A program made the translations under genes and the position numbers. Shown here piece after piece: positions 10,323 to 19,815 of a stretch of DNA of 64,000 bases. The notes beneath the pieces are model-generated. The model ran no database searches. It worked only from the letters and a program-made list of their open reading frames with translations, and was not told the DNA's origin. Every line of letters starts with the position of its first letter. Position 1 is the stretch's first letter. This DNA comes from Siphonodentalium dalli (Eukaryota > Mollusca > Scaphopoda > Gadilida > Siphonodentaliidae): NCBI GenBank assembly GCA_032622095.1, contig CP136069.1, forward strand, positions 88,434,958 through 88,498,957, given 5' to 3'.

Positions 10323-10460
10323 TTGGGGGGGGGGGGGGGGGTGTCAAAAAATTTGGATTTTTTTTGCAGGTTTGGGGGTGGTTGGTCCCCGAAAATGCCA
10401 GATGCAAAAAAAACGGCATACCTTCCTGCTAATTTTTTACTACCCCCACCCTGTAAGAAC
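10323..10460. repeat. G-run dispersed repeat, copy in mixed orientation
   Basis: Opens with a run of about 17 G and closes with 'ggcataccttcctgctaat' and 'ttttttactaccccc', the reverse complement of the G-run family start at 2940 and 25215. It therefore looks like two copies in opposite orientation or a palindromic member of the family. Confidence 0.65.
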
Positions 10461-10464
10461 GAGT

Positions 10465-10980
10465 AATTTTGGGGTCGTTCGGTCAGAAAACATGGCCGCT
10501 GGCAGCCATCTTGGATTTTACTCTTTGCATGACTAAATCCTTTCACACAGGCTACAGGTCGTACCTTTGTAGATGGGGACGAGTCATTTTTAGGTCATTC
10601 GGCCAAAAATCCTGGCCGCCAGCAGCCATCTTGTATTTTACTCTTTGCATGACTAAATCCTTTGGCACGGGCTACATGTCGTATTAGTACCTTTAGTCGG
10701 ATCATCATGAAATTTGTCATGGCTGTTGACATTGGGACGTAGGAAACGAGTCATTTTAGGGGCATTTGGCCTTAAAACGTGTCCACTGTCAGCCATCTTG
10801 GATTTTACTCTTTGCATGACTAAATCCTTTGGCACACCCTACAGTCCACCTCCCTCATCCGATCATATCCAGACTTCATATTAATCTTGATATTGATCTT
10901 ACTAGATGGAAGCTATCAAATGTTTTTGAATTTTATTGGAAAATATAGCCGCCAGCAACCATCTTGGATTTTACTTATAT
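10465..10980 (+). repeat. Tandem repeat containing CCATCTTGGATTTTAC
   Basis: Four diverged units carry 'gccagcagccatcttggatt', with 'ttactctttgcatgactaaa' after the first three (landmarks near 10498, 10617, 10789 and 10952). A further partial copy lies at 39220-39300. The core CCATCTTG is the reverse of the AAGATGG core of YY1-type sites; whether that matters is unknown. Confidence 0.75.
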
Positions 10981-12577
10981 ATATATATCTCTCTTCATGT
11001 TGATAATCTAGTATTACTTAGAATTTTCAACTTTCTGCATTCCTAATCGCTCCATTGAGTGTAATACATTAAATTATTCCCTTTCTAAGTTGAGCTACAG
11101 TGTCATTGACACTTTCAATTTTTTTTAGAGAGACACCATATTCGTATATCCATGTCATGGATACCTGAAACACAAGAAATTCAGAAGTCAGCTTAATACT
11201 ATTATGTATAGTATATAGTATGTATAATTTTGTGGTTGGTTATTAATTCACAGAAAACTCGGGAGTCATTCCTTTCACACTGGAATACATTCATCCTGTT
11301 TTCAATATGAGTGTAATCAGTGTGTGTAAATGAAATCCTTTTCTAATGTGTGCAAATGAAATCCTTTTCTATCTACTGCCTGACACAGCGAACCCCAATG
11401 CTGGTCGGCACCCGACAATAAAATGGCCATATCGCTTTGAGCTCGTATATAGGGCAAATATTCAAGCGAGCAGAACATGTATAACAATAAGTGTTATCAT
11501 GGGTCCATTTATTGTTTCGACTAAACCTAAACACCATGTTTAATTCCATACAAACAATCGGTATTTTAATATAGCGCCTCATGAAATTATATATATGTGT
11601 TATATATACGTCACAAAATTCAGTCTGGCTGACATACTTATATATTAAACTATAAACATGTGATCTGCCCTGATAGTTACATACACATTGGAAACTAAAC
11701 ACCATATATACCTAAACATATTGCAATAAACATCTACACACAAAACCTAAACGATATATTTACTATCTACGCGGTGTTAGAAAATAAACACCTACACCTG
11801 CCTACACGCAAAGTTAAACATGTCAACCCGACTCTGTTTTTTCAATGTACCAGAACATAATTATATTTGACTCATGCGGCCATAATTAATAGGGGATTGA
11901 TTACCATATATCGACTGTCAAATTATGGCGTTTTAACACGTCTGTCATCCAGACTCTAATCTCCAATAATTTGAAGTCTATAATAATTGGAACGCTCTTT
12001 ATAGTATATATTGTTTTGTGTGACAAAACTACACCCGCTCGCTATGCGTCCATGCATGCTTTGTCCAAAATTGGTATGTAGTAAAGAGCGTTCTCAATTA
12101 TGAGCTTTTGTTATCGTATTACTTCGGCTGATTTTGTTGATTTTCGCGATATACACACGTGAGCGCACGGTTATTTCACAAATAGACACACTCACCTAAA
12201 AAGGCGGCATATATGTCGCCTGTTTACTATAAATAACTCCCTGGTATACAACCTTCCAGAGTTGAAAACATTCTTTTTGCCAAGTTAACATAGTTTAAAA
12301 CATTTTTTACATATATTTACGAGTGACTCGTCGCCATATAGGTCGCCATTTTGTTTCTAGGCATTCTGTGAAGGAAACAGGCATTCTCAAGAGTCAAAAC
12401 TAAGTATGTCAGAACACATGCACTTATCTATTTAGAACACCGTTTTCCTTCCAAGGATGCACAGAAACATAATAGCGACCAATACGGCGACGAGTCACTC
12501 GGAAATATTCAAAGTGTGAAAAATTGTTTAAACTCAGATAATTTGGCGACCGGAATTATTTTATCGCTGCAGAGTTG
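10981..12577. other. AT-rich interval without recognised genes
   Basis: No coding similarity or RNA gene is recognised. It has an at microsatellite near 10976-10990. The only clear structure is an inverted repeat: aattggaacgctcttta at 11985-12001 against taaagagcgttctcaatt at 12082-12099, which could be the ends of a ~115-bp foldback element. Confidence 0.5.
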
Positions 12578-13662
12578 TAGATGTCATAGCGATATAGCAG
12601 GTTCCACACTTATAAATACAAAGTAATGCAATGCCATGATTGCGGTGATAGATGTAAAACATTCTTAAATTTACGTGGAAAATAGACAAAAAATCATTCA
12701 TTTTCAGTTGTTTCGCCCCTCATAATAGGCGATTATTCAGTATTGCATTGAATGAAAATCCCGTATATAATATAGAAACTTGTGGAAATATATACTGCAT
12801 ATGATTGTAGGGTAAGGATGTCATTCTTTGCCATATATGCTATGTGGTGGTAGATTGTGTTACCCCCACCCCAAAATTCAGAAGAAACAAAATCAGTTTT
12901 AGAAATTTCGGTATGACAGAATACAAAAGCACAACTCCGATTATTTTGTGCTATTATATTGAAGTGTACCCACTTCGAGATATACATTATGATAACGTCA
13001 TGGTATAATTTACAGATGGCAACATTTCGGAGTTTTCTGATGAAAGTAGACCGAAAATCGTGAAATATAAACTTGTTTTGCCCCTCTATATACATGGGTG
13101 ATAATTCAATTCCATTTTGAACAATAATCCAGGACAAACGCTCAAGAGTTGACGGGACACATAATGCATATGAATGTTTTCGGATTGTATCACCTTCTGT
13201 CGCATTTGTTTGGTTACGTTATTGCACCCATCGCCACAACAATTCAATACATTGCAAGATGAGACAAACACGGAATATTCCTATACACATTTATGCATTA
13301 TACACATACCTTATCAAGCTGAGGCTTTTGATAGTTACTTGAGTTGAAGAAATTACATCATTGTATATGTTTACTTCGCATAATATAGCTTCGCAGTTGT
13401 ATACGAGTATACGTATTGGAAGGTTTAGTGATTGTTAATAACCAGGTTCAGCCACAGTACATGTAACTTGTAACGTGTGTTGCCATTACCAACGGAATCA
13501 CATGACTCACATGACCGTACAAGATCAAACAACCGTTTAGACGTTTTGTGTCAAATATGCAGCATTGCGAAATGTGTATATCAGAGGGGTGTCCAATCTT
13601 TATATCAATCGACGAACCTGTGCTTAGTGAACTTTTGTTAAATTCTTCAGCAGCGGTGACCA
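12578..13662. repeat. Left arm of a ~1.05-kb inverted repeat
   Basis: This arm is the reverse complement of 15704-16752 with visible divergence. Matched landmarks include 'gtggtggtagattgtgt' (12843) against 'acacaatctaccaccac' (16481), 'ccaggacaaacgctcaagag' (13128) against 'acttgagagtttgtcctgg' (16196), and the 'caaatatgcagcattgcgaa' region (13550) against its mirror at 15799. Arms end near 'gcggtgaccac'. Frames in it are not convincing genes. Confidence 0.8.
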
Positions 13663-13864
13663 CGCCGTTACTTTTCCCAAACGGGTCGTTGGTACGACTT
13701 CCTTTACACCGTAGGTCGTCTGCAACCTGGAACCGATGGAAGCCAAAATTTGTTTGTATCTGGGTGCAGAAATCTTCTCCAATGCGGTCGCATAGCCTAC
13801 TATTCTTCGATACACATAGAGGGTTTTTAGCGACCAATGGGCATGAACTACCCACGAGACGACA

Positions 13865-14005
13865 CAGCCATTAAGGTGAGCTCGCGATCTCACCACATCT
13901 ATGCGTGGCTCAACCCTGCATGTTGAGCCAAGGGGTCGTGTTTGGAATGAACCTGCAGCCACACGGGACTTGATGCCACCCCCCATGGCTGCCACTTCCC
14001 TTTAA
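13865..14005 (-). repeat. SINE-like dispersed repeat, decayed copy
   Basis: On the minus strand it reads 'aaagggaagtggcagccatg', '...ttccaaacacgacccc' and 'ttaatggctgtg', matching the order in the plus-strand copy at 31320-31580 ('aaagggaagtggtggccat', 'ttcgaacacgacccctgg', 'ttaatggctgtgccgtg'). Family identity is not known; an RNA polymerase III promoter was not convincingly seen. Confidence 0.5.
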
Positions 14006-14339
14006 TCATATAATAGAATATTTGTTTTACATCAACGGTACTGTACAACCAGTATATATTCTGTATTTCTTTGGCTCTCCTATCTGGGAGTCATCATCCA
14101 CGACTTTGCCCTATGTGGACCTTCCCACAGTATTTGGGGTTTTAATGCGTCACGATCTTCTTGGTCACAGCCATCAAATCGAGCCTTGTCATCAACCTTG
14201 CGATGTTCTTTAATTCTATATATCGTCCTTGAATCCCCCTTGGGGTACCATGGTGCCGTTTTGGGGTTGGGCCATATTTCTTGGAATATCATGATGAACA
14301 GATGCCGTAATATCTCCAAGGCCTTGGTCATTACATGTC

Positions 14340-14759
14340 GAATTTAACTGACCATGTTGCCAATGTGTCAGGAAGAATATATTTCTCCTGTGCATTTGGT
14401 TTCACTTCAGGATATGGTGGTTTTGGTTCAGCTCTTTGAAACCCATCCTCATTGCTTATATGGTAGCAGAAAGTACTGCTGAATTGTCATGTGATCATAT
14501 AGACCCATAATAGGTTCGTTAAGCTTTCTGAGCATTTGTGAATTTCCAGACCTTCCAGGAGTAACATATGGCATATTCTGCCAATATCTGTGTTCTCTAC
14601 CATAGCTGGTGCCTGATCCATGCTGCTTATTGAGGTATAAGTGGGCTCGTGATTATCAGTTTCAATAGTTCCAATTCCTTCTGGGGAATTTGTGTTGGTG
14701 TGCTCTGACAAGTGACGAGAAGATACTATCTCTGGCAGAGTTTCCGATTAGTCAGATGA
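14340..14759. other. Spacer of the inverted repeat, unassigned
   Basis: This lies downstream (minus sense) of the protease remnant, where RT would be expected in a Gypsy element. I see no RT motif. An open frame at 14487-14711 (minus) may be decayed pol linker but has no recognisable domain. Confidence 0.4.
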
Positions 14760-15664
14760 TACAACTCGGTATGCCTCCTTGTTCGTTTCGTTGGACTCAA
14801 TGATCAGCAGCTCGTGTGCTACATCATTTATGTAACCTATGATATTTATCTTCCGATAAGTAGTCATACAGTTTCTTGAGAGCATGGATACTGTTGATCC
14901 AGTACCAATCAGAAACCTCACTGGCTGCCCATACAGATTGCAATCTAAATAGAGCTCTCCTCTTCAGAAGAGCTGTATCTAACAAACTCGTTGGAGTTAC
15001 GATGTCCACTTGTGTTTTGCTGGTCTCCACTACCACGATATGCATTATGGCACATGTCGCGTGGATTGTGAGAAGTTCTGCGTCTGGTGCGTTCTTTGTA
15101 TTCGTTCGTGTTATAATCAGGATTATCATTATAATTATGTCTCCGTTGTCTATCGTCACGACAGTCCCTCCAGGACTCATTTGTGTTGCCCTTTTTCTCC
15201 TTGTTTTGGTTCTCCAAGTTTGTCATTCTTTGTTAATCTCCCCTTTACACCTCTTCACATCAGTCAATATTTGTTTTATGTCCTTGAACAGTCCTTCATC
15301 TCAGAGATGGACTGTGATGTCTCGGACGGTTTTGAGCTATTTTGAGCTTTCCCATTAGAACCAGTTTGGGGCTTCAGTTCACCTCTTATCTTTTTTAGTT
15401 CTTCTAACTCTACATTTTTGCTTTGTCAGAGATCGACTGTGATGTCTCGGACGGTTGTGAACTATTTTGAGCTTTCCTATTAGAACCAGTTTGGGGCTTC
15501 AGTTCATCTCTTATCTTTTTTAGTTCTTCAAACTCTATATTTTTGCTTTGTGTTGTGTCTGCTTCATTTACTACCCTAGCATAGTGTTTAGCCCTATGTT
15601 TTTCAGACTTGGCAAAAGCCTCTAATTCAACTGCACGTCTTATGCTCTCACCAAGAGAGCCCAC
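14760..15664 (-). pseudogene. Ty3/Gypsy-like gag C-terminus and aspartic protease remnant
   Basis: Reading the minus strand from 15664: GESIRRAVELEAFAKSEKH is the C-terminal capsid motif seen in metazoan Gypsy gag, and the LTR element at 27-34 kb has the related AIRHAVEFEAFIKSEK. A basic, R/N-rich nucleocapsid-like stretch follows (15226-14945), then in another frame LYGQPVRFLIGTGSTVSML near 14890-14945. The last resembles the retroviral-type protease active-site strand, but the catalytic aspartate of D-T/S-G is replaced by glycine (a one-base change). With frame changes, an internal duplication and no RT, this is a dead fragment lying between the arms of a large inverted repeat. Confidence 0.7.
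15301..15550 (-). repeat. 125-bp internal tandem duplication in the gag remnant
   Basis: 'tcagagat.gactgtgatgt' occurs at 15301 and 15426, and the next ~120 bp match closely, ending 'ttttgctttg' both times. A 125-bp period shifts the reading frame and breaks gag. Confidence 0.9.
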
Positions 15665-15703
15665 TCATGCTTGTTGTACAGTGAGCCGTTATATATCTGG
15701 ATC

Positions 15704-16752
15704 ATACTGGTCACCGCAACTGAAGAATTTAACAAAAGTTCCCTGAGCACATGTTCGTCGATTGATATAAAGATTGGACACCCCTCTGATACACATTTCG
15801 CAATGCTGCACATTTGACACAAAACGTATAAACGGTTGGTTGGTTCGTTGGTAATGGCAACACGTGTTACAAGTTACATGCATGTACTGTGACTGGACCT
15901 GGTTATTAACAAACACTAAACCTCCAAATATGTATATCTTATACAACTGTGAAGCTATATTATGCGAAGTAAACATATACAATGATGTAATTTCTTCAAC
16001 TCAAGTAGGTAACAAACGACTCAGCTTGATAAGGTATGTGTATAATGCACAAATGTGTATAGGAATATTCCCTGTTTGTCTCATCTTGCAATGTATTGTA
16101 CTGTTGGGGCGATGGGTGCAATAATGTAACCAAACAAATATTACAGAAGATGATACAATCCGAAAACATTCATATGCATTATGTGTCTCGTCAACACTTG
16201 AGAGTTTGTCCTGGATTATTGTTCAAAATGGAATTGAATTATCACCCATCTAGATGGGCAAAACAAGTTTATATTTCACGATTTTCGGTCTACTTTCATC
16301 AGAAAACTCCGAAATGTTGCCATCTGTAAATTATACCATGGCGTTATAATAATGTATATCTCGAAGTGGGTACACTTAAATATAATAGCACAAAATAATC
16401 GGAGTTGTGCTTTTGTATTCTGCCATACCGAAATTTCTATAACTGATTTTGTTTCTTCTGAAATTTGGGGTGGGGGTGACACAATCTACCACCACATAAC
16501 ATCTATGGAAAAGAATGACATCCTTATCCTACAATCATATGCAGTATATATTTCCACAAGTTTCTATATTATATACGGGATCTTCATTCAATGCAATACT
16601 GAATAGTCGCCTATTATGAGGGACGAAACAACTAAAAATGAATGATTTTATGTCTATATTCCACGTAAATTTAAGACATTTTCACATCTATCACCGCAAT
16701 CATGGCATTGCATTACTTTGTATGTATAAGTGTGTAACCAGCTATATCGTAG
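15704..16752. repeat. Right arm of the ~1.05-kb inverted repeat
   Basis: Mirror image of 12578-13662. It consists partly of the ~360-bp diverged satellite that continues to about 17300, so the inversion involved satellite DNA. The arms differ by many substitutions and by short indels. Confidence 0.8.
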
Positions 16753-17300
16753 CACAAACATATCCCGAATACCTGTTCTTTTGTGTTCATTTGTGCCGCA
16801 TTTCCCTAAAACAGTGAGTTTTTGCTGAATTTTGGGGTGAGGGTTACATAACACATCACGTGTTAAATATGATGACATAATCAGCATACTGTCGTATGCG
16901 GTATATATATACGCACTTTTCTAGACTATATATGATATCCCCGGTCAGAACAATATTGATCTATCGCCCATTAAGTGAGGCAAAATAAATGAAAAATTGC
17001 GCTGTTTTGTCAATTTTTACAATAAATAAAAAAAAATCTTCATTATATCAGAGAAATCGTACCAATATCATAGTAAATATCTAGAGATATGTAGACTACA
17101 ATATTTTACAGCAAAATGTTCGCGTTTCTATACTTTTATTTCTCATTTTGCCGATTTTTTCAAAAACAGGGATTTTTGCTGAATTTTGGCACTTAATCAG
17201 CTAAAAATCATCTTTTGCATCAATTGTATATTTCACACCGGGTCCTATCCGATGCGGAATGTCATAACCTTCAAAATGATGTATCACAAGCCCGTGTGTG
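16245..17300. repeat. Diverged ~360-bp satellite
   Basis: The landmark 'tcRcccat/cctat....gRggcRaaac' recurs at about 16245, 16608 and 16963 (spacings about 363 and 355). Each unit also carries 'gaa.tttggggtg.gggt.aca'. Identity is low, so the array is old. Confidence 0.6.
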
Positions 17301-17436
17301 GTGCCGATGGACTAAACTCCTACTTCTAGTGAGCTTTTTGAGTTTGTCCGCTCTACTATTGTGAGTTATGCCCCGTTTATTGTGTTGAATGGGTTAAATT
17401 GAGATGTGTTTGTCTAGGTATTTTAAATACTTTCAC

Positions 17437-17898
17437 CACTTTCACTTCGCTTTCAGTGATACCATAATTCGATTGAAGCCTTATTTTCTGGGGCTTTATA
17501 TCCAATAATTGTGGTGATAATAATGATAGTCATTGCAAGTATTTTTAATTTTTTTTCTTTCTTTAAGTTTTGCCTATTAAGCTTAGGAAATTCTGAATTA
17601 TTTGGCATCAAATGGGACATTTTACTTTTTTAAAGTTTTCCTAGTAAGCTTAGGAAATTATTAATTATTTGACATTAAATCGGACTGGTCACGGGGCATC
17701 TTTGAATAATCTGAGTTTTGTTTTATAATTCACTTCGCTTTCACTGCAGTGATACCATTTAGAAATTCGATTGAAAACTTATTTTCTGCGACTTTATGTC
17801 CAGTAACTATCGTGATAGTAATGATAGTCATTGCAAGTATTTTTCATTTCTCTTTATTTAAGTTTGCCTAGTAAGCTTAGGAAATTCTGAATTATTTG
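17437..17898 (+). repeat. Direct repeat of ~165 bp flanking the LINE 5' end
   Basis: 17437-17600 and 17731-17898 share 'ttcacttcgctttca', 'aatgatagtcattgcaagta' and 'aagcttaggaaattctgaat'. The second copy lies inside the proposed LINE insertion, just before its coding sequence, and the first lies outside. Confidence 0.75.
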
Positions 17899-18150
17899 GG
17901 AACATGTGACGATATGAACTATGAATTTGTTGACACTACGGAGTACCTGAAAAATGGCAGCAACATCGTAAAAACGTTATTCGAGAAGGACGAACCTAGC
18001 GGACTCCACCTGAGTCCGGAGGGGAAGGACAAGCTGGCAACTTCCTTCGTCGATGCAGCTGAGCGTGCCAAAAGTGGTGCCAAGAAAAGACCCATAGAAT
18101 TAACACCCTCCCCAGTGAAAACAAGCAAACAAAAGACCGACTCTACCTGA
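17896..18150 (+). pseudogene. LINE ORF1 C-terminal fragment, SGNH-hydrolase-like
   Basis: The frame encodes MNYEFVDTTEYLKNG ... SGLHLSPEGKDKLATSF and a basic tail ending at a stop at 18150. 'D.LHLS..G...LA' is the C-terminal block with the catalytic Asp-x-x-His pattern of SGNH/GDSL esterases; here the position before LHLS is Ser-Gly, so the Asp may be lost or shifted. Esterase-type ORF1 proteins are known in some CR1/L2-like LINEs. Only the last ~80 residues survive and no convincing ATG precedes them. Confidence 0.55.
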
Positions 18151-18189
18151 TTATGTACCTGTACATATTATCCTACATCTAAAGACATT

Positions 18190-19815
18190 TTGTGTTGCAT
18201 TTTCGATGAGAATGATGACGATGACGATGATAATCACGGCAATGAAAATGATGAGGATGTAGATGTAGAATACGATGACGACAATGGTGATAATGACGAC
18301 GACGAGCATGGTGATGATAACTGTAGAGATGATGATGGTGATGACGAGGATGTCCAGGATGATGATTATGATGATGATGATCACGACGACGATGACGATG
18401 GTGACGATAATGATGATGATGATGGTGATGATGACGATGATGATGATGACGATGGTGATGAAGATGATGGTGGCGATGATGATGATGATGATAACGATGA
18501 TGATGACGATGGAGTGGGCGGCGGTGAATGTGAAGGTAGAAAAGGGACATTGCGGGTGTTGGCCATAAACGTGTGCGGACTAGAAAAACGTTTGAAATAT
18601 CCGGAATTTCAAACATTTATCGACAAACATGATATACTATGTTTCTCAGAAACGAAAACACTTAATGGTGTGAAAGTTTTAATTCCAGGTTTTACAGTAT
18701 ATCCGACCAATGGGAGGGAGATGAGTGGATGTGTATCCGGGGGTATCATAGTTGCGGTGAAACACAGTATTGACAAATACGTAAAATTGATAAACTCAAA
18801 GTCTTCTCTTGTCACATGGTTTAGATTAGCTTCGAAATTTACTGGGACAGATAGAGACATACTTATTGGTGCCCTATATATCCCTCCAGTAAACACGCGA
18901 TACGTGAACGATAGCTGGCAAACTGAGATAGAGGCCGAACTGCGAGAACTGCGTTTGGATGCTTCTGTAATTCTTTTGGGCGACGTCAATGCTAGAACCG
19001 CAAATCTCAAAGATTTTACTCCGACTGATTATTTAATTGGCGCGGAACACATACTGGGGGAGGGAAATAACCTGAACGATGATATCTGCGGGTGGCGATC
19101 AGATTTCGATCCCGGTCCCGGAGCTACACAAGACAAAGGTAAACCTAATTCATACGGATATAGACTTGTTGATATGTGTGACAATATTAAGGTAGCAATC
19201 GCGAATGGCCGGTTAGGAAGTGACAAAGGGGTTGGTTGCGTTACAAGCAGCAATAGTAGTCTGATCGATTATGTGCTGGTGAGCCACGACATGTGGGATA
19301 AAGTAATCGATTTTCATGTGAATAACTTTAGCAGTTTTTACTCAGATATACACCGTGGACTTACAATGGAACTTTTAGTAAATCCAGAAGACAACACGCA
19401 TACCACTTCTAACGAATTTATGATCCCACTAGATCCTAAGCCACGCCGATGGGATAGTGAAAAGACAGACGATTTTGTTAAGAATTTTTGTAATATACCC
19501 ATAGATGCAATGCTTTGCCTGGCGAATAACTTAACGACTCAAAGGGACATCGACCGTCTGTGTTGCGACATAGAAGACAAATTACTTATGACGGCTACCA
19601 CCACGTTCGGAATGCGCCGCAATAATGGCGCTCGAAGAGCTGAAAAAGGCTCAGAGTGGTTTGATAGCGAATGCGCCAATATGAGAAGGGCATTTAAAAG
19701 AGCTAAACGGCAATGTAAAAAACAAACCTCTCAAACTAATAAATTAGCATTGAAACGCGTCGGGAAAGAATACAAGGCACTAATTGACAGGAGAGAAATC
19801 GGAACGATTCGTTAA
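18190..19815 (+). CDS. LINE ORF2 part 1: acidic tract fused to APE endonuclease
   Basis: 541 codons. Residues ~1-115 are almost entirely Asp with Gly, Glu, Asn and His, encoded by an expanded GAT/GAC/GGT tract (18205-18530). From ~118 the apurinic-type endonuclease begins: LRVLAINVCGLEKR, FSETKT (catalytic Glu, ~155), VILLGDVNAR (~262), SSLIDYVLVS (~357) and FYSDIHRGL (~385, the terminal Asp/His pair). These are the conserved catalytic and binding blocks of LINE endonucleases, which nick target DNA to prime reverse transcription. The frame closes at 19815 only because of a frameshift near 19795; the RT continues in another frame. Whether translation starts within the acidic tract is unclear; the tract stays in frame with the endonuclease. 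Confidence 0.85.
   Translation: MCCIFDENDDDDDDNHGNENDEDVDVEYDDDNGDNDDDEHGDDNCRDDDGDDEDVQDDDYDDDDHDDDDDGDDNDDDDGDDDDDDDDDGDEDDGGDDDDDDNDDDDDGVGGGECEGRKGTLRVLAINVCGLEKRLKYPEFQTFIDKHDILCFSETKTLNGVKVLIPGFTVYPTNGREMSGCVSGGIIVAVKHSIDKYVKLINSKSSLVTWFRLASKFTGTDRDILIGALYIPPVNTRYVNDSWQTEIEAELRELRLDASVILLGDVNARTANLKDFTPTDYLIGAEHILGEGNNLNDDICGWRSDFDPGPGATQDKGKPNSYGYRLVDMCDNIKVAIANGRLGSDKGVGCVTSSNSSLIDYVLVSHDMWDKVIDFHVNNFSSFYSDIHRGLTMELLVNPEDNTHTTSNEFMIPLDPKPRRWDSEKTDDFVKNFCNIPIDAMLCLANNLTTQRDIDRLCCDIEDKLLMTATTTFGMRRNNGARRAEKGSEWFDSECANMRRAFKRAKRQCKKQTSQTNKLALKRVGKEYKALIDRREIGTIR

Noticed and set aside
13448-13995. Overlapping 108-135-codon frames on both strands
   Set aside because: They lie in the inverted-repeat arm and a SINE-like repeat, with no protein similarity; the mirrored arm does not keep them open.
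18151-18616. Minus-strand His-rich and Ile/Val-rich frames
   Set aside because: They are the other frames of the GAT/GAC microsatellite.
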